Positions 13,289-26,390 of a DNA stretch of 64,000 nt are shown in pieces. The notes below the pieces were generated by a model that saw nothing but the letters and a program-made list of their open reading frames with translations, had not been told where the DNA came from and made no database searches. The stretch lies in assembly GCA_963965975.1 (NCBI GenBank), contig OZ014418.1, positions 2,678,775 to 2,742,774 on the forward strand, in the 5' to 3' direction. The stretch is from Xestospongia bergquistia (lineage: Eukaryota; Porifera; Demospongiae; Haplosclerida; Petrosiidae). Position numbers and translations under genes: made by a program. Numbering within the stretch: position 1 is the stretch's first letter; every line of letters begins with the position of its first letter.

Positions 13289-13369
13289 TTACTTCAAATT
13301 TTTTTGTGATAAGACATTTTTTATTTTCTTTTTTTATATATCTACTTTTAAATATGTAAATGTCAAATA

Positions 13370-13625
13370 ATTTCACATTCTTATTATACTAAGTACATGC
13401 ATTTGTATTAGCCAGTATCCCTACATTGGCTTTAGACTCATATTTTATCATACTGACATTAACAAAATTTTATCACTATGTTCATACTATAAAAATGTTA
13501 TTTTAACAATTAATTCGTAGCTTAACAAAATAATGATGGAGTCTAGAGGTCGTGTAAAAAACTCATTATATAGTTTGTTGGTAATTTTAACCAACAATTT
13601 GTATAGTATAAAAGTATGGAAGCCA
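13370..13625. repeat. Dispersed repeat with fold-back core, copy 1
   Basis: This stretch, just 3' of gene B, is similar over about 250 bp to 16769-17062 in the same orientation (shared start ACTAAGTACA.GCATTTGTATT). The right part, 13531-13620, is the fold-back core, with TTTGTTGGTA and TACCAACAAATT-like arms. There is no coding capacity. Confidence 0.6.
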
Positions 13626-14130
13626 AAGGTTGACACCCATTGCCTGAAAGAAATGAAAATTGCAAAGTAGAATATGAAATTTTAAAGTAGAAATTACAGA
13701 TGCTGAGGACGAATACTCTATAATTCCTATTTTCTATTTCTTCTGCGCACCTTTGCGTATTTTGAAAATTCCAATTAATAACCTAATTGATGCATTAAGT
13801 TCCATATTCCTTATTTCATTCTTGGCACGTTCTTGATTTCTAGCTGTCTCTTAGAATCAAACAAAAATGAGACTTTTCCAGTTTGGTTGGGTTCCCGATT
13901 TTTGTTGTATATTATAGGTCTGTCATACATGGAAACATAGGACAACTTTGAATTGATTGAAATTGTAAATAGGAATTGGAATGTCCGTCCTCAGCTTCTG
14001 TAAGAAATGGTGTCTGTCTTTGGCTTCTGATGTATTTGTTGCAGTTCTGTTATCCTCCTCCACTTGACAGCTAGCATATCAAAAAAGAGGAGGAGATAGG
14101 TCGCTAGACTAATGAAATGCACTAAAGTGC

Positions 14131-14780
14131 TTAACCTCGCTGGGGTCTTATCCAGAGACTTTTTTAGCAACTTCAAGTGACGTAATCTCACGTGATGCGC
14201 AAGATGACTATTGATGACTCAGCATTTCTCTTCAATCAAAGGGGAAAAAAGCTTTGCCTATTAGTGCGTCTACTGGGTACTTTGCACTCTAATTGATAAA
14301 AGGTCCAATACTTTCCAACTTCTTAGTAAAAGTTAGTGATTCTCCAATGATAGCTATGGTGCTAGTATTTTTAGTTCGCGCTCAATGTATCAACAAAGAT
14401 AACTGCCAAAAGTTAGTAAAATTGTCATAACTTTCCAAAGAAGTATTTTTGCAAAAATTCTCACTTTAATAAGTTAGAAAATGTCATAAGCTGTATGCAG
14501 GAGGTTTTTATTGAATTCTCGAGTCTTCACTGAAAGCTGTGCTTTTTTTCAAAGGTTTTCAGACTTTTAAAGCTTTTTGTTCGTTTGACGCTCCTTCTGG
14601 CTGTATTTTTAAGAAATACAGAAGTTTTGCTACTGTCCACTATAGTTTGGTGGCTACCAGTGCCGTGTTTGCCGAGTTAAAGCAGTTCAAAGCCATTTGT
14701 CCGGGTAACAGACAGACAGACACGCACACACTGACAGACTACAGTAACCCTCGCTATGCGCCCACGCACAGCGAGGTTAA
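14131..14780 (+). mobile_element. Non-autonomous element with TTAACCTCGCTG ends
   Basis: The element starts TTAACCTCGCTG at 14131 and ends with the exact inverse CAGCGAGGTTAA at 14780. Its base composition is richer in G+C than the surroundings. Near the right end are a run of CAGACAGACAGACACGCACA and a local hairpin (CCTCGCT paired with AGCGAGG). No protein is encoded in a convincing way. An older, reversed relative lies in an intron of the receptor kinase at about 33705-34230, which supports a mobile origin. The class is unclear. Confidence 0.6.
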
Positions 14781-15109
14781 TAAAAGTTATTTTGTATCTA
14801 AACTACCTAGATATCTTTTAAAATGAAAATTCCTTATTATATAAAAAGAATTACACTTTAACACTTTTTATAAAAAAAATACAATAGATAATGGAGGTTC
14901 CAATAACTAACTAACATATAATAGTAAATGGCAAACTTTATACCCCACAAAGCATAATATACCAATCAACTATAGTTTGAACATAAATTTAAACAAAGAG
15001 TCCAAACTGCAAACAAAACATCATTACATGCAGCCAGGTAATAAGTTTTATACACCAGTATATACTACTTAAAATAACAATGACCATATATGGTTATAAT
15101 TAAATTAGA

Positions 15110-18100
15110 ATGGCTATAAACTCAGATGACAGCTTTGTACCTTCTACCAAGGAATATCTGGTGATACAGAAATACTTCAGTAGATTACATCATGTCATTG
15201 ATGATCCTGTAACATTAGCTATTGGTTTGTTCTCTGCTGGTCTTATCTCTGATTGGGCAATGATGAAAGCTTCTTGTGAAACCAGCTGTGTTGTTGTTAG
15301 GAATTATCACTTACTAAATGGAATGAAAGGGGCAATAGTTTGTGACCCTAACAACCTTATTAAGATCATCTCAGTGTTAGAAGACCATCCTCCATTAGAC
15401 TCAATTGCTCAAGAAATGAAGACAGACTATGGTAATTTACTCTGTTAGTAAAGCATGCTGCTGTGTAAATTGTTTGGACTAGTCTTGTAAATAAGAGACT
15501 AGATTTTGACAGTGCAAGCTTTAATGACATTATTTATTAATTAAAATCAATTGAAGTGTGATAACAGCTACTTCTAGCTATACTTTATTTTATGCATTTT
15601 TAGAATGTTATAACATTACTACATGATTTTCCACTTAAATTCCTTCTAGAGTCACCTGACTTCAGTTATGAACCATCTGTTACTCCAACAACTAGTACTA
15701 TAGACAAACAATCTCATAGTAAGTTTACATAACACCATATTTTCGTGAACATTGTCTATATATAATATGTACTATTCACTCTTTCAGAAACTGTCACAGT
15801 TGACGAAAGTGTCCATAAAGATTTGAGTATAATGCAAGGAAAATTAGGTGCTTTGGTACTTGATGTTCTAGATGTTGCTGATTCAGCTAAAATCAACACT
15901 GATAAGATAAAACAATTTCTTATCCTGTCTTATCCATTTAAAGAGTTTAAGGAAGAAATCAGAAGAGCACAAGATTTAACTGATGTATTTGTTGCAGTTC
16001 GTAAGCTTTGTTCTCCAGTTAATTTGACCATTCTAGTAGCTATTGTTGATCGTTTTAAATTGTCTGGTGCTCTAAAAAAAATTGAAGATTATGAAGTTGA
16101 AGAACAGATCTATCGTAAGAAGTTGATGAGTGCTGCATTTGCTCAAGAACTACAGGAAGAGATAAAACTAACAGGTTATACTCCTACAGTGAAGTGCACT
16201 ATCACTCTACATCTGAATTGGTCTTCACCTGAAAATTTTACAATCAAGGAGTTTGAGAAAATTGTCAAAGATGTGTTCTCTGATCTCTCTCAATATATTC
16301 ATATCATTAAAGTAGAGGCTGGTTCTATCATTGTCATTATGTGTGCTCCTGAGTCAGTCATAGGAGCACTGAGTGCAATAGCAAAGTCTAGCCTACTATA
16401 TCTCCTTGATATTGGAGTGATCTTTTTACAGGTTGGAGATGAGATTATTCTTGACAAGAAAGATAAACAGGTACTTACACATTTATATCAATTAAGGTGC
16501 ATATACCTATGTCTTTTTATCTATGCATCAATATCTATATACATTATTTATGTCACTATACCTTAGGAACCACAATATCCTAATCTAAACATCATTGACA
16601 CTCCTGGTAATGGTAATATCCTTACTCAATATGTCCCTGGAGATGACAGTTATGAAAATCCAAACCAACCAATTCCAGTATATTACTCTTCTATTATCTC
16701 AACTATCTCTCAGACAAGTTAGTAATTTTATGCAGCAATCCAAAATCTTGCTCTATTACTTTAGCAATTTCACATTGTTAGTATTGCAATACTAAGTACA
16801 CGCATTTGTATTTGCTAATATCCTTGCATTGGCTTTAAAATCATATCTGTTTATGCTGATATTAGCTAAATTTTATCATTATGTTTATGCTGTAAAAAGT
16901 AATATGATATTTTAAAAACTAATTTGTAGCTAAGTAATGCATTGATGAAATACTATGGAGTCAAGAGCTCATGTAGATTATGTACTATATTATTTTTGGT
17001 ATGTTTTACCAACAAATTGTATAGTAAGTAGTTCAAATGAACTCTAGATTCCATTGTTATCCATCTATGTAAGCTACAAATTAGTGGTTTATAAAGTATT
17101 AATTTTTACAGTGGCATGTAGCAATCCCAAAAATGTAAAACAAATTTGTTCATTTCTAATATAATTCACATAGTAGTGATGGTAGCAATATTATTTCTAT
17201 AAAGTTAATACCGTATCAATAAAACAATCGTTGCATTGCTAGAAATGCATGGGTTTGTACATATGAGCAATGCTACTGTTTTCCCTTGTTCCCTGCATTT
17301 GTCTTTTATGAGGTCAATCTATGGTCTAGTATTCATAAGTAAAACATTCCAATTATTATATTGTCAGCATATAAATGTAATATATAAGGACAATGCTGCT
17401 GCCTTCCCCTATTCCTAGCATGCTATCTTTTATAAAATGTCTGAAGGTCAATTTATTAAAAGTTCATATTTTGTCATATGTTGTTAATATTAACGATTTG
17501 GATCTTATACAATGAAGTATTGACTTCCGCTTATAGACTCCTCCAGACAATTAGTTCCTTTTATTTTAAAATTTGTAATTTAAAGTTCTTGTGAATATGT
17601 AGCAACAATTCAGTATATTATCAGCACAGTCGAATATATAATAATAAATTATTAAATAATTGATCATATATATTGTTGAAATAGCCATATCTGTGACAGA
17701 TTACATTTTAACGAAATTAGATCACAACAGTTGAACTATAATATTACAGAATCAGTATGTATGTTATTATTGAATATATCATTGATTCAACCACAGATAC
17801 ATGAGAGGAGAGGGATTGGAAATAGAAGTGAATTATACATAGATTAGTATACAGTATATGATGATTTCATCTGTGTTTTGTCTGTGTTGTATACTTTTAG
17901 TCAAATGTTGCTACATCAATAAAACAATGCAAAGTTTTAAGTCTTAAGAGATAATTATTGTAACAACATCACTTATTCTTGTATGGTATGTTAATAACTT
18001 TGCCACTAGGGTTATTAAATAAGTAGATGAATAATCATTGATGATCTTCATTATGCCAGTAGTTTATATTTGATTTCCTTTACAGCTCAACAACAACAAA

Positions 18101-21100
18101 ATCAATTGTCAAAGGATGTCACTGATAAACAAAGAGGAGATGAGGTAAGAAAAAGTAGTATTAGATAACTGTTACTACTTGTTTTGTTAATATGTCTATC
18201 TACAGGAAGTTAGAGCTCTTGCAGAAGAAATTGAAGAGTTACGAGATCAACTGGAAATACATGTACAACAAATCATTAGTGAACAACTGACTATGGAACT
18301 TGAGTCAATTGTACAACAAGGTGAAGGTATTAATTTTGTATAAGTTGTGTGTTTTAGAAGATGAAATGAAGTATTGATTTAAGGAAATATATGTACGTAT
18401 GGAAGAATTGATTAACATAAAACATTAGTCCATTCTTTAGCTCTCAAACTAAGACTAGTTCGGCTTTCATATTTTACATGTAGAAAGAAACACAATTTAG
18501 CTCACATAAATAGAAATTCATTAAATTTCTAGAAGCTGGATCTGATTCTGTCTATACAAGCAAAGTAGTTGATAAGCATCAATCAGCAGATTTTCATTGA
18601 CCAAGTAGCTGTTTTTATTTACTCAGGCACCCCACCAGTCATTAGTTAAATTGCTAAGCTATGAGGGATGTCTGAATTTTGGTGAACTTTAAAGAGGTGG
18701 AATACTTTAACCTGTCTTATGTGAAGTATTGATTGTTGTTATATTACTATAACATATTCAATATATTTTTTGTATAGCAACTAAGGAGTTATTACCAATG
18801 ACAGCAAAACAACAACATGAGATTGAAGAAATAGTTAGTTCATTGACTTTGCAATTAAGTAAGAGAGAAAGAGACAATATACAACAGAGTTTGAAAGGTA
18901 GCTTATCTCATTACCAATTATTGTCAAATTTCATTGACTACAGGCCTAGCCTTGTTATTGAAGGCTACAGAACAAGACACATCTAGTCATGGACTAAAGG
19001 GGACCCAAACCATATCTAGTAAAGAAATAGAGTCTACATCATCAATCAATAAACATACAGGTATTATAAAACAGCACTAATGGTAGGTATGTAATATTAT
19101 TAACAACATTACTTTCAAATATTGTCCTATCTATGATAACATGATCTCTACTGGTTCTAATACTTCACAACAATAACTAACAGATTTTCTTATTTTTTCA
19201 CTATGGAACAGATTCAAATTTTATTGATTCTTTTGAAAGACCAATAGTTAATACTGCTGAGAACAGTGCAGAGAGAGAGGTGAAACTAATGCATTAATTT
19301 ATATAAGATAAATTAAGTGTACTTTTTATGTTAAGATACATACAGAAAGGTATCAAGAGCAGCCTCTTCCAGTAGATAACTCTTTTGTCATTTCAACTAC
19401 TTCTCAGACAAGTTAGTAATAACAGTAGAACTACAACTATAATTAATGTCTAGTAATATATATTAAAGTACAGTCAATGTATTGTTACTTAATTTATAGC
19501 TAAACAACGACAAAGTCAACAGTCTACACTAGAGAAGAATGTCACTGATAAACAAAGAAGTGATGAGGTAAAAGATAATTTTTTGCTATTGTCTTGGCTT
19601 CAAAGTGTATCACCATGACATCAGCATGTTACAAAAAATAACAAGGATGATTGCTAGCATCAATAAAAAGTTTCATAATATGTTAATATCTACAGGAAGT
19701 TCAAGCACTTGTAGTAGAGATTGAAGAGTTAAAATATCAATTGGCAATACAACAAAATATTAGTCGAGAGAAGACTATGAAAATAGACTCTATTGAAGGT
19801 ATTTATAAACACTGTCTATTTCATTCAATGTATAAATTTCATCTATGTTTAATTACCTATTTAAATTATATTTAGTAATTAGCCATGTTTGTATCTTTAG
19901 AAAAGAGAAAAAAGATGGAAAGAGATGTTCAGAATCTAACATCACTTCTAGAAGAAAAGGAAGGTACATGAGGACAATTATTACAATTTCTTCTTTAAAA
20001 ATAGATTTTAAATGGGGTAGGATTAGTATAATGCAAACAAGGTTGTAGGTCTCATTTTGACCACTTCAGAAACAGATTTAGAGATTCCATATTCAAGCCT
20101 ATTACCTGACTTTAACTTTATTGTGCAAGTAAATGAAAACATTTTTATAAGAAATTAAGCAATATAGGGATGGTTGATATATCAATACAATACAAAGAAT
20201 TCAAACAAGATGGTAAAGATGGCAATCGTATCATCTCTATATAATAGTACTGGCATAAAATGCGACAATATATGATGTGAGTGATGGTAATAGCATTCAC
20301 TCTACATAATAAAAATCAAATGCTAATCAATTGACAAATTGCTAGTTACAAAGTAGTGTGTTTCTTGTGTATATTTTATGTAGTATAAATGCTATTGCCA
20401 TTACTGCTAAATAGATACTCATTTTATGGATCTGTTCCCTCTGTGAAAGACTACTTATTGCCTTTTAATTTAAATTATTTTGTGTGATTGGTGCCTATAA
20501 AAATAAAACAGATGACAAAAACTCAAATATGATTTTTAAATTTTTTTTTATTACTAAACCTATAATTTAGTCACTACAAATATGTTTTTCCAATGCTACA
20601 ATATATTGAGAGGCTGTGATCACTGAATTCCGTTTACATGAGATACAAACATATACCGTTAAGATATTTTGAATGGGCAATCTGAGCTATCCCTACATAA
20701 GTACTAGTAGTGCTACCAACTGCTCACATCTATGACAATTATCTCTTATTTTGTATAATATTACTAGTCTGTTACATTGAGCATTAAAGATAACACTAAT
20801 AGTAATGCTTCCTTTTAGCTAAAGAGAAAGAGCAACAACAAAAGATACTAAAACTTCAGGAGAATGTAAAATCACTTACATTACAACTAAGTAAGAGAGC
20901 TATAATTACTATTGTAATATGTAACCTACATTCAATGTTATACAATTCAAATATCATAATATGTACATAATTATATTAATTTAACTCATTGTTAATATAA
21001 TTTAACTTAAAATTTAATTTGACTACAAACATGGTATACAACAAATTCTCTTAATCTGCTGGCAAACTTCAGATATTGTTGGCGCTCCTAGTAATATTAG

Positions 21101-22132
21101 TCTCTCACAATACATCTATGAAGATGAGAATACTGAGGAGCATACAGAGAGAGAAGTGAGACTAATGGATTGATTATTTAAGATAATTAAGTGCAATTTC
21201 TATGTTAAGGTCCATACAGAAGTGTATCAAGAACAATCACTTCCAGTAGATAATTCTTTTATCATCTCAACTACCTCTCAGACAGGTTATTAATGATATT
21301 AAAAGTAAACCTATAATTACTGTCTAGATCATATATCTAAGGACCACTTACATTCTTGTGAATAATTTTGAGGTTACTATGAAGTTAATTAATAGTTTTT
21401 ATTGTGCATATATCCCATAATGAAGGTCAATAACGAATTTGTTGATGTTATTTGCAAAGACTTAATATCAATTCTATAAACTGAGCAGTTCACATAAGAG
21501 TTTAGCTATATCACTCCTAACTGTGCTCATCAATGTAGTAATGACAGATATATATGTAGATATTTGACCTCTTGTATGCCATTACAGTTTATGCAGGGTT
21601 TGCCCACTCGTTTTTTGCTTACTATGTTATTGCCTACTTAAACATCAAAGTACAGAAATACAAAGTCTGTACCACATAATACATAGTGGTTTTTTAAGCT
21701 ATTTACAAATGCATGATCTATACAAGTACAGAAACATTTTATTTTGAAAGACATAAAACAACGGAAGTCAAATACTGGTGATAAATAGACCTACAGAATC
21801 ATTTAATATCAATGAAATATGTATTACACTACTGCACAATGCATGTTTACTTAATTTATATTCAGTACATAAGTATATGGCTTTTCAGTAACCACTAAAA
21901 GACGTTACCAGCTGATGAGTAGTCTGACAATTAGTATCATACTAATCCCATTTGAAAGTTTTATCAATAAGCTTTAATTATTAAAATAATGTGGACCTAT
22001 GAAATGCCAACTTGTCATGTTGAAATATCAATGATAGCATTATCTGTAGTTTACTTGTTTGCTTACTATTTTGTTATTACCTTCAAAAATGTAAAAGCAT
22101 TGCAGGATATATATACAAATATATATTATACA

Positions 22133-22203
<71 letters not shown>

Positions 22204-24330
22204 GATTTATTTTTTTGATTTACAGCTACACAACAAGAAAGTCAACTGTCTAAACTGGAAAAGGAAAAAACTGATAAACAAAGAAGAGATGAGGTAAAGG
22301 TCAATAGTATTAGATAGCAGTTAATACTTCTTTTGTTGATATATCTACTATCTACAGGAAGTTAGAAGTCTTGTAGAAGAGAATGAAAAGTTAAGACATC
22401 AACTTAAAATGCAACGAAGAGCTAGCAAAGAACAGACTGAAGAAATAGATTCTATTAAAAAAGGTATTTCTACATCATAATAATAAGTCATACTAATTGA
22501 CCTTGATCATGATGGGAAGTCAAAATTCGGTATTTGGTTCTAGCTATCCTTATGGTTGATAATTTGTAAAAAGATGGCATTTATAGGTAAGTGCATCCTT
22601 TCAAATATATTTGTCTGAAAGCAAGTAACAGATTGGTGCCTTGTGCTATGTGTGAAAAGAGTTTATCAGAATATAGCAACTTCCTGATTTCCTTACTTCC
22701 ATTGAAAAACTATAAACTTGGAACCAGCCTAGACCTAAAAAACTCAAGCCAGTATTGGTTAAGGATGTGTACACACAAAAGCAAGAAAATATGCATCCTA
22801 AAATAAGAATCAATCAACATGTATTGTTTCTCATTTTGATTCTTGAGCAGAAGAATTAAAACAAATGATCTAGCAGCATCTGAATGTCTTTGATGCAGAT
22901 TACTTTGATTTTATAAACCATGTGCTTTGTCTGAACTATTAAATCAGTTAACAAAATTGCATACCATACTTACTGCATGAAACTCAGATTGCTACTAGTA
23001 CCATCACTTCTATAAAATTGACACATGATTCTCAGACAAAATATCATGTTCTTCATTAACAGTCAATCAATCACTGCAGATAATGTTTGAAAGGTAAAAC
23101 AGACTTTATGTGTTAATAATCAAGCTCGACTAGAGATTGACCTTGAAAACATGACAATAGTCTGCTTCAAATTTAGTGCCCAGTCTAAAGTCAGGTTTTG
23201 TAGTGTCTCACTAGAGCAAATCCAGTTATGCCACAAGTCCAATCTAAGTATGAAGAATTAGCAATAATTCTCATTGATGTTAATGAGAAACATAAGGCAT
23301 CTATAAGGAAAACCTGTGTTTATATGTCTTTGTGCTCTATTAGTAGATAGATACCTCATGTTTCTTATTTGTATTAAAGGTAATTACACATAAATTGTCT
23401 AATTACTTTTAGAATCAACAAAGCAGCAACAAGAGACTAGAAGATTACAGGAGCAATGTACATTATTGAATTTACAACTACAGGAGTATACTTCCGTATA
23501 TAAACCAACCTATCAAGATTGTCAGTATGCCACGTATGATCTCTTGATAATTGGATCATTTGGAGAAGTGTCTGATTTTCAAACACTTCAAGTTGCACAA
23601 AAACGTATACCCAATGATCAAGAAGGATCTAACCAATGGATGACAAAGGAGATTAACCTCACTAGAGAAATGTATGAATTAGACCCAAGTTGTCATCACG
23701 TTTCAGTTTGTTCAGATTTACCTGGAACAAAACATTCCAAAGATTACTACTTAGAGAAGATAAGAAACTTCCTAACTAGCTGTAAACAAGATGTAGGTAA
23801 GAGACATATATACATAAATTACTTTGATGTTACATATTAATTACCTACATTTAGCTGTTGTATGGTACACGGGTCATGGAGAAAGAAACACTGGTAATTG
23901 GTGTTTTAAAGATGGTGTCATCACCTTCCAAGATATCTTTGGTCTATATATGGATTGCTACAGAGGAAAACGACTCACAGTACAGTCTGACTGTAGCTAT
24001 TCTGGTAATTGGATCAAAGATTGTATAAGCATTCTAGATGACCTTGGTATCCCATCTTGTGGGCATTACACAAAAGAACAAGGAATATTACTCAGATTAT
24101 TCTGTTCCTGTGGTGCTAATGAAGAAGCTACTGGACTCTGTTACATTACTGAAGCTCATAAATTTGATGAAATAAATAAATTCATTATAACTTATGCTGA
24201 TAAAAAGCTCTCATCAGGACAGACTACGATATGGGGTGACTTTAGAAGAATTCGCTGTAGCAAGACAACCTCAGAGAAATGTCAAATTGACACCACGTGT
24301 ACCTGGAAGGAACATATGGCACAATACTGA
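15110..24330 (+). CDS. CARD-like / coiled-coil / caspase-like (C14) multidomain protein
   Basis: Twenty exons join in phase to 1094 codons plus stop: 15110-15431, 15650-15718, 15788-16470, 16567-16717, 18086-18144, 18206-18326, 18778-18897, 18944-19060, 19212-19279, 19336-19411, 19500-19567, 19696-19798, 19901-19963, 20819-20890, 21073-21155, 21210-21285, 22226-22293, 22358-22463, 23413-23796, 23855-24330. Residues ~10-107 have the helix pattern of a CARD (YFSRLHHVIDD, GLISDWAMM, VLEDHPPLDSIAQEM). Exon 3 codes for a helical part and an alpha/beta module (TITLHLNW, then SIIVIMCAPESV). The middle is three repeats of a linker (LPVDNSF..STTSQT), a Gln-rich exon ending DKQR.DE, and a coil exon (EVRALAEEIEELRDQLE). 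The last ~270 residues resemble the caspase/metacaspase fold, with candidate catalytic His in YTGHGERNTGNW and Cys in SDCSYSGNW. A death-fold adaptor plus protease suggests apoptotic or immune signalling; this is inferred. Substrate and activity are unknown. Confidence 0.78.
16769..17062. repeat. Dispersed repeat with fold-back core, copy 2
   Basis: In intron 4 of the caspase-like gene. It is similar to 13370-13625. The terminal 114 bp (16949-17062) form a long imperfect hairpin: TACTATGGAGTCAAGAGCTC pairs with the reverse complement of GAACTCTAGATTCCATTGTT around a TTTTACCAACAAATTG loop. Confidence 0.65.
22131..22201. repeat. (CATA)n(TA)n microsatellite
   Basis: A run of CATA units passes directly into about 40 bp of TA. 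It lies in the intron just upstream of the exon that begins at 22226. Confidence 0.95.
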
Positions 24331-24345
24331 ACACATGTATATTAA

Positions 24346-24351
24346 AATAAA
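24346..24351 (+). promoter_or_regulatory. Candidate polyadenylation signal AATAAA
   Basis: A canonical AATAAA lies 15 bases after the TGA of the caspase-like gene, the expected place for 3' end formation in a compact genome. Confidence 0.5.
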
Positions 24352-24558
24352 GCACTTCAAATCTTTTGCCCTTTTCAGGGAAAAAGGGTTAATATTATGG
24401 AATCCTGCTTTTATAATAATCTAAATGTATAAAATTTCTGATATCTCAAATATAATTCTCATTGTATACTTTTTGAAAAAAAACACATTGTTTTGATATT
24501 TAACATTGGAACAGAATTTGAAAAATGCAAAAGTTTTAATTATATTACGTATTATTTA

Positions 24559-26390
24559 TAAAAATAAACATTCGATATTACTAATAATTACAAGAGCACT
24601 TTCAGGAGATGATCTGAGATTAATTTTCCATCTACTTCCTTTGGTTTGTTGTTCTTTTATTAATCTGCTAACAACCTCTTCACATTGTTCAATAGTTGGT
24701 GAGATAACTTGAACATTCTTTATGTCATGTCTCCACTCAACTATTCTATTATTTCCTGTTATAAACAAGATATAGTGTACACATGTAATATATAGTGTTA
24801 TACATTGTACTATACAAACATTATAAATTAAGTTCTAATAAACAAATTCCAGGAATTACCTCTTAATTTGGGATCATCATGAGATAATTCTAATTTAGAT
24901 AGTTGTAGGTCTATTCAGAGTGCCCTTACATATTCCATCCTTCACCAATCTATGAAATTGTATAATATGAATTGAAATAATTTTAAATAACATGTCGACA
25001 TAATGAATGGTACCATATTAGATACATGCTTTCATAGGAAAAGTCGTGGCTATGATTACATGGTTTAACCTCAAGTACATGCTAAATTAACATTTTTATA
25101 TATGAGCAATGGAATACATAGATATTTTACTATGACACTTACCATTGATAGATACTATGGACTCTTTTTGGCTAGACTTATGAAATCCTTCATCAGTTAT
25201 TGGTTTGTGAGGCTTTTGGATAAATGCTAAATTTAGTAAAAATGTCATATAATATGAAGTAGCAATTATCTACTAATATTAGTTATCTTTCAAGCTTTGC
25301 TTTAAGTCCTCAATCTGTTTATCTCTCTCTCTCTTAATTGTAATATCAATTTTGCTATTATTTCTTGTAGTGTCTCTATCTCTCCTAGTCTCTCAGTAGA
25401 CACTGACAATAACTCTTTCTCAGTAGCTATATACAAAGAACATAAAACAAATGATCATTATATCTTATGTCTACCTTTTTTGTCTTCATCTATTTGTCTT
25501 CATCTATTTTTGTACTTCCTCTTCTTTTATTTGTATATTTTCTATAAAGACAAAACTAGTCAAGATGCATTATATATTAAATATAATAGTTATAACAGCC
25601 ACCATATAGTATAACCTTAGTGATATATCTATATTATAGTACATGTACATTTACAATATATTGGTGTTACCTTCATGTTCTCTGACAATAGAGTCCTTTT
25701 TTATTATCATTTCTCTACTGATGGTTTGTTGTAGTTCCAGTTTACTTCTTAACTCCTTAGTGTAGTCATCTACAACAGTTTTAGTCTCCTATGTACAATA
25801 CATGTAGTAATTGTTGTCTAATACTACTCATCTCTTACATCATCTCTCTGATGTGTGTCAAAAATGGATATTATAAATTTGGTCACTCCCATCTTTTTCA
25901 GCAGGTCAAGATTATTTTTTGTTGTCAATAATAGAGTGTCCATCATGTATTCTGGTGTATAGCAGGTTACAATGATAGAGTTGCATTCGTTTATGGTTCT
26001 AACTTGGACAGATTTTGCCATATCTTCAAATGCTTTTGATAACAAATCTTTTTTTGTGACTGAGTATGTGTTCATCTCTTTTCCATTCCAAAACAAACTC
26101 GATAGTCTCACAAGCGAGATAATAAGAAGACGAAGTAATTTTCAAATTTTGTTTAAGCCATTTATCAGCTCTAACATCTGCACAAAAGGTATCAATTGTT
26201 GTCTTGAATTTTGTGATGTGTGGTGGTTACCTTCTGTGATATTATAGTGATCAACAAAAGCTTCCAAACAGCAGATGTTAATAATAGCACATGTATCTTG
26301 TACCAGATCCATCACATCATCAAATGATTCAGCTGTAGCCAGTTGGGGTCTTAGCTCTCGAAAACATGCAACCTACCTCAGTAATAAGAC
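24559..26390 (-). pseudogene. Decayed paralog of the CARD/coiled-coil gene
   Basis: The minus strand holds, in order, a helical segment (about 26390-26245, LRPQLATAESFDDVMDL), the alpha/beta module (26240-25824, with SIIVTCYTPEYMMDTLLLTT), and several coil exons (25795-25678, 25430-25280, 25228-25146, 24905-24860). A final exon at 24761-24559 (NVQVISPTIEQCEEVVSRL) follows. The first two match exon 3 of the plus-strand gene. The frame shifts within the alpha/beta module near 26065-26085: the upstream part reads ETIEFVLEW in one frame, and the downstream match continues in another. A second frame break falls in a GA run near 25320-25332. No caspase-like part was found. It converges tail to tail on its relative. 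Calling it dead rests on these two breaks; sequencing error is possible. Confidence 0.55.

Noticed and set aside
14539-14826. 95-codon open frame on plus
   Set aside because: Lies inside the inverted-end element and crosses its tail repeat; no protein similarity.
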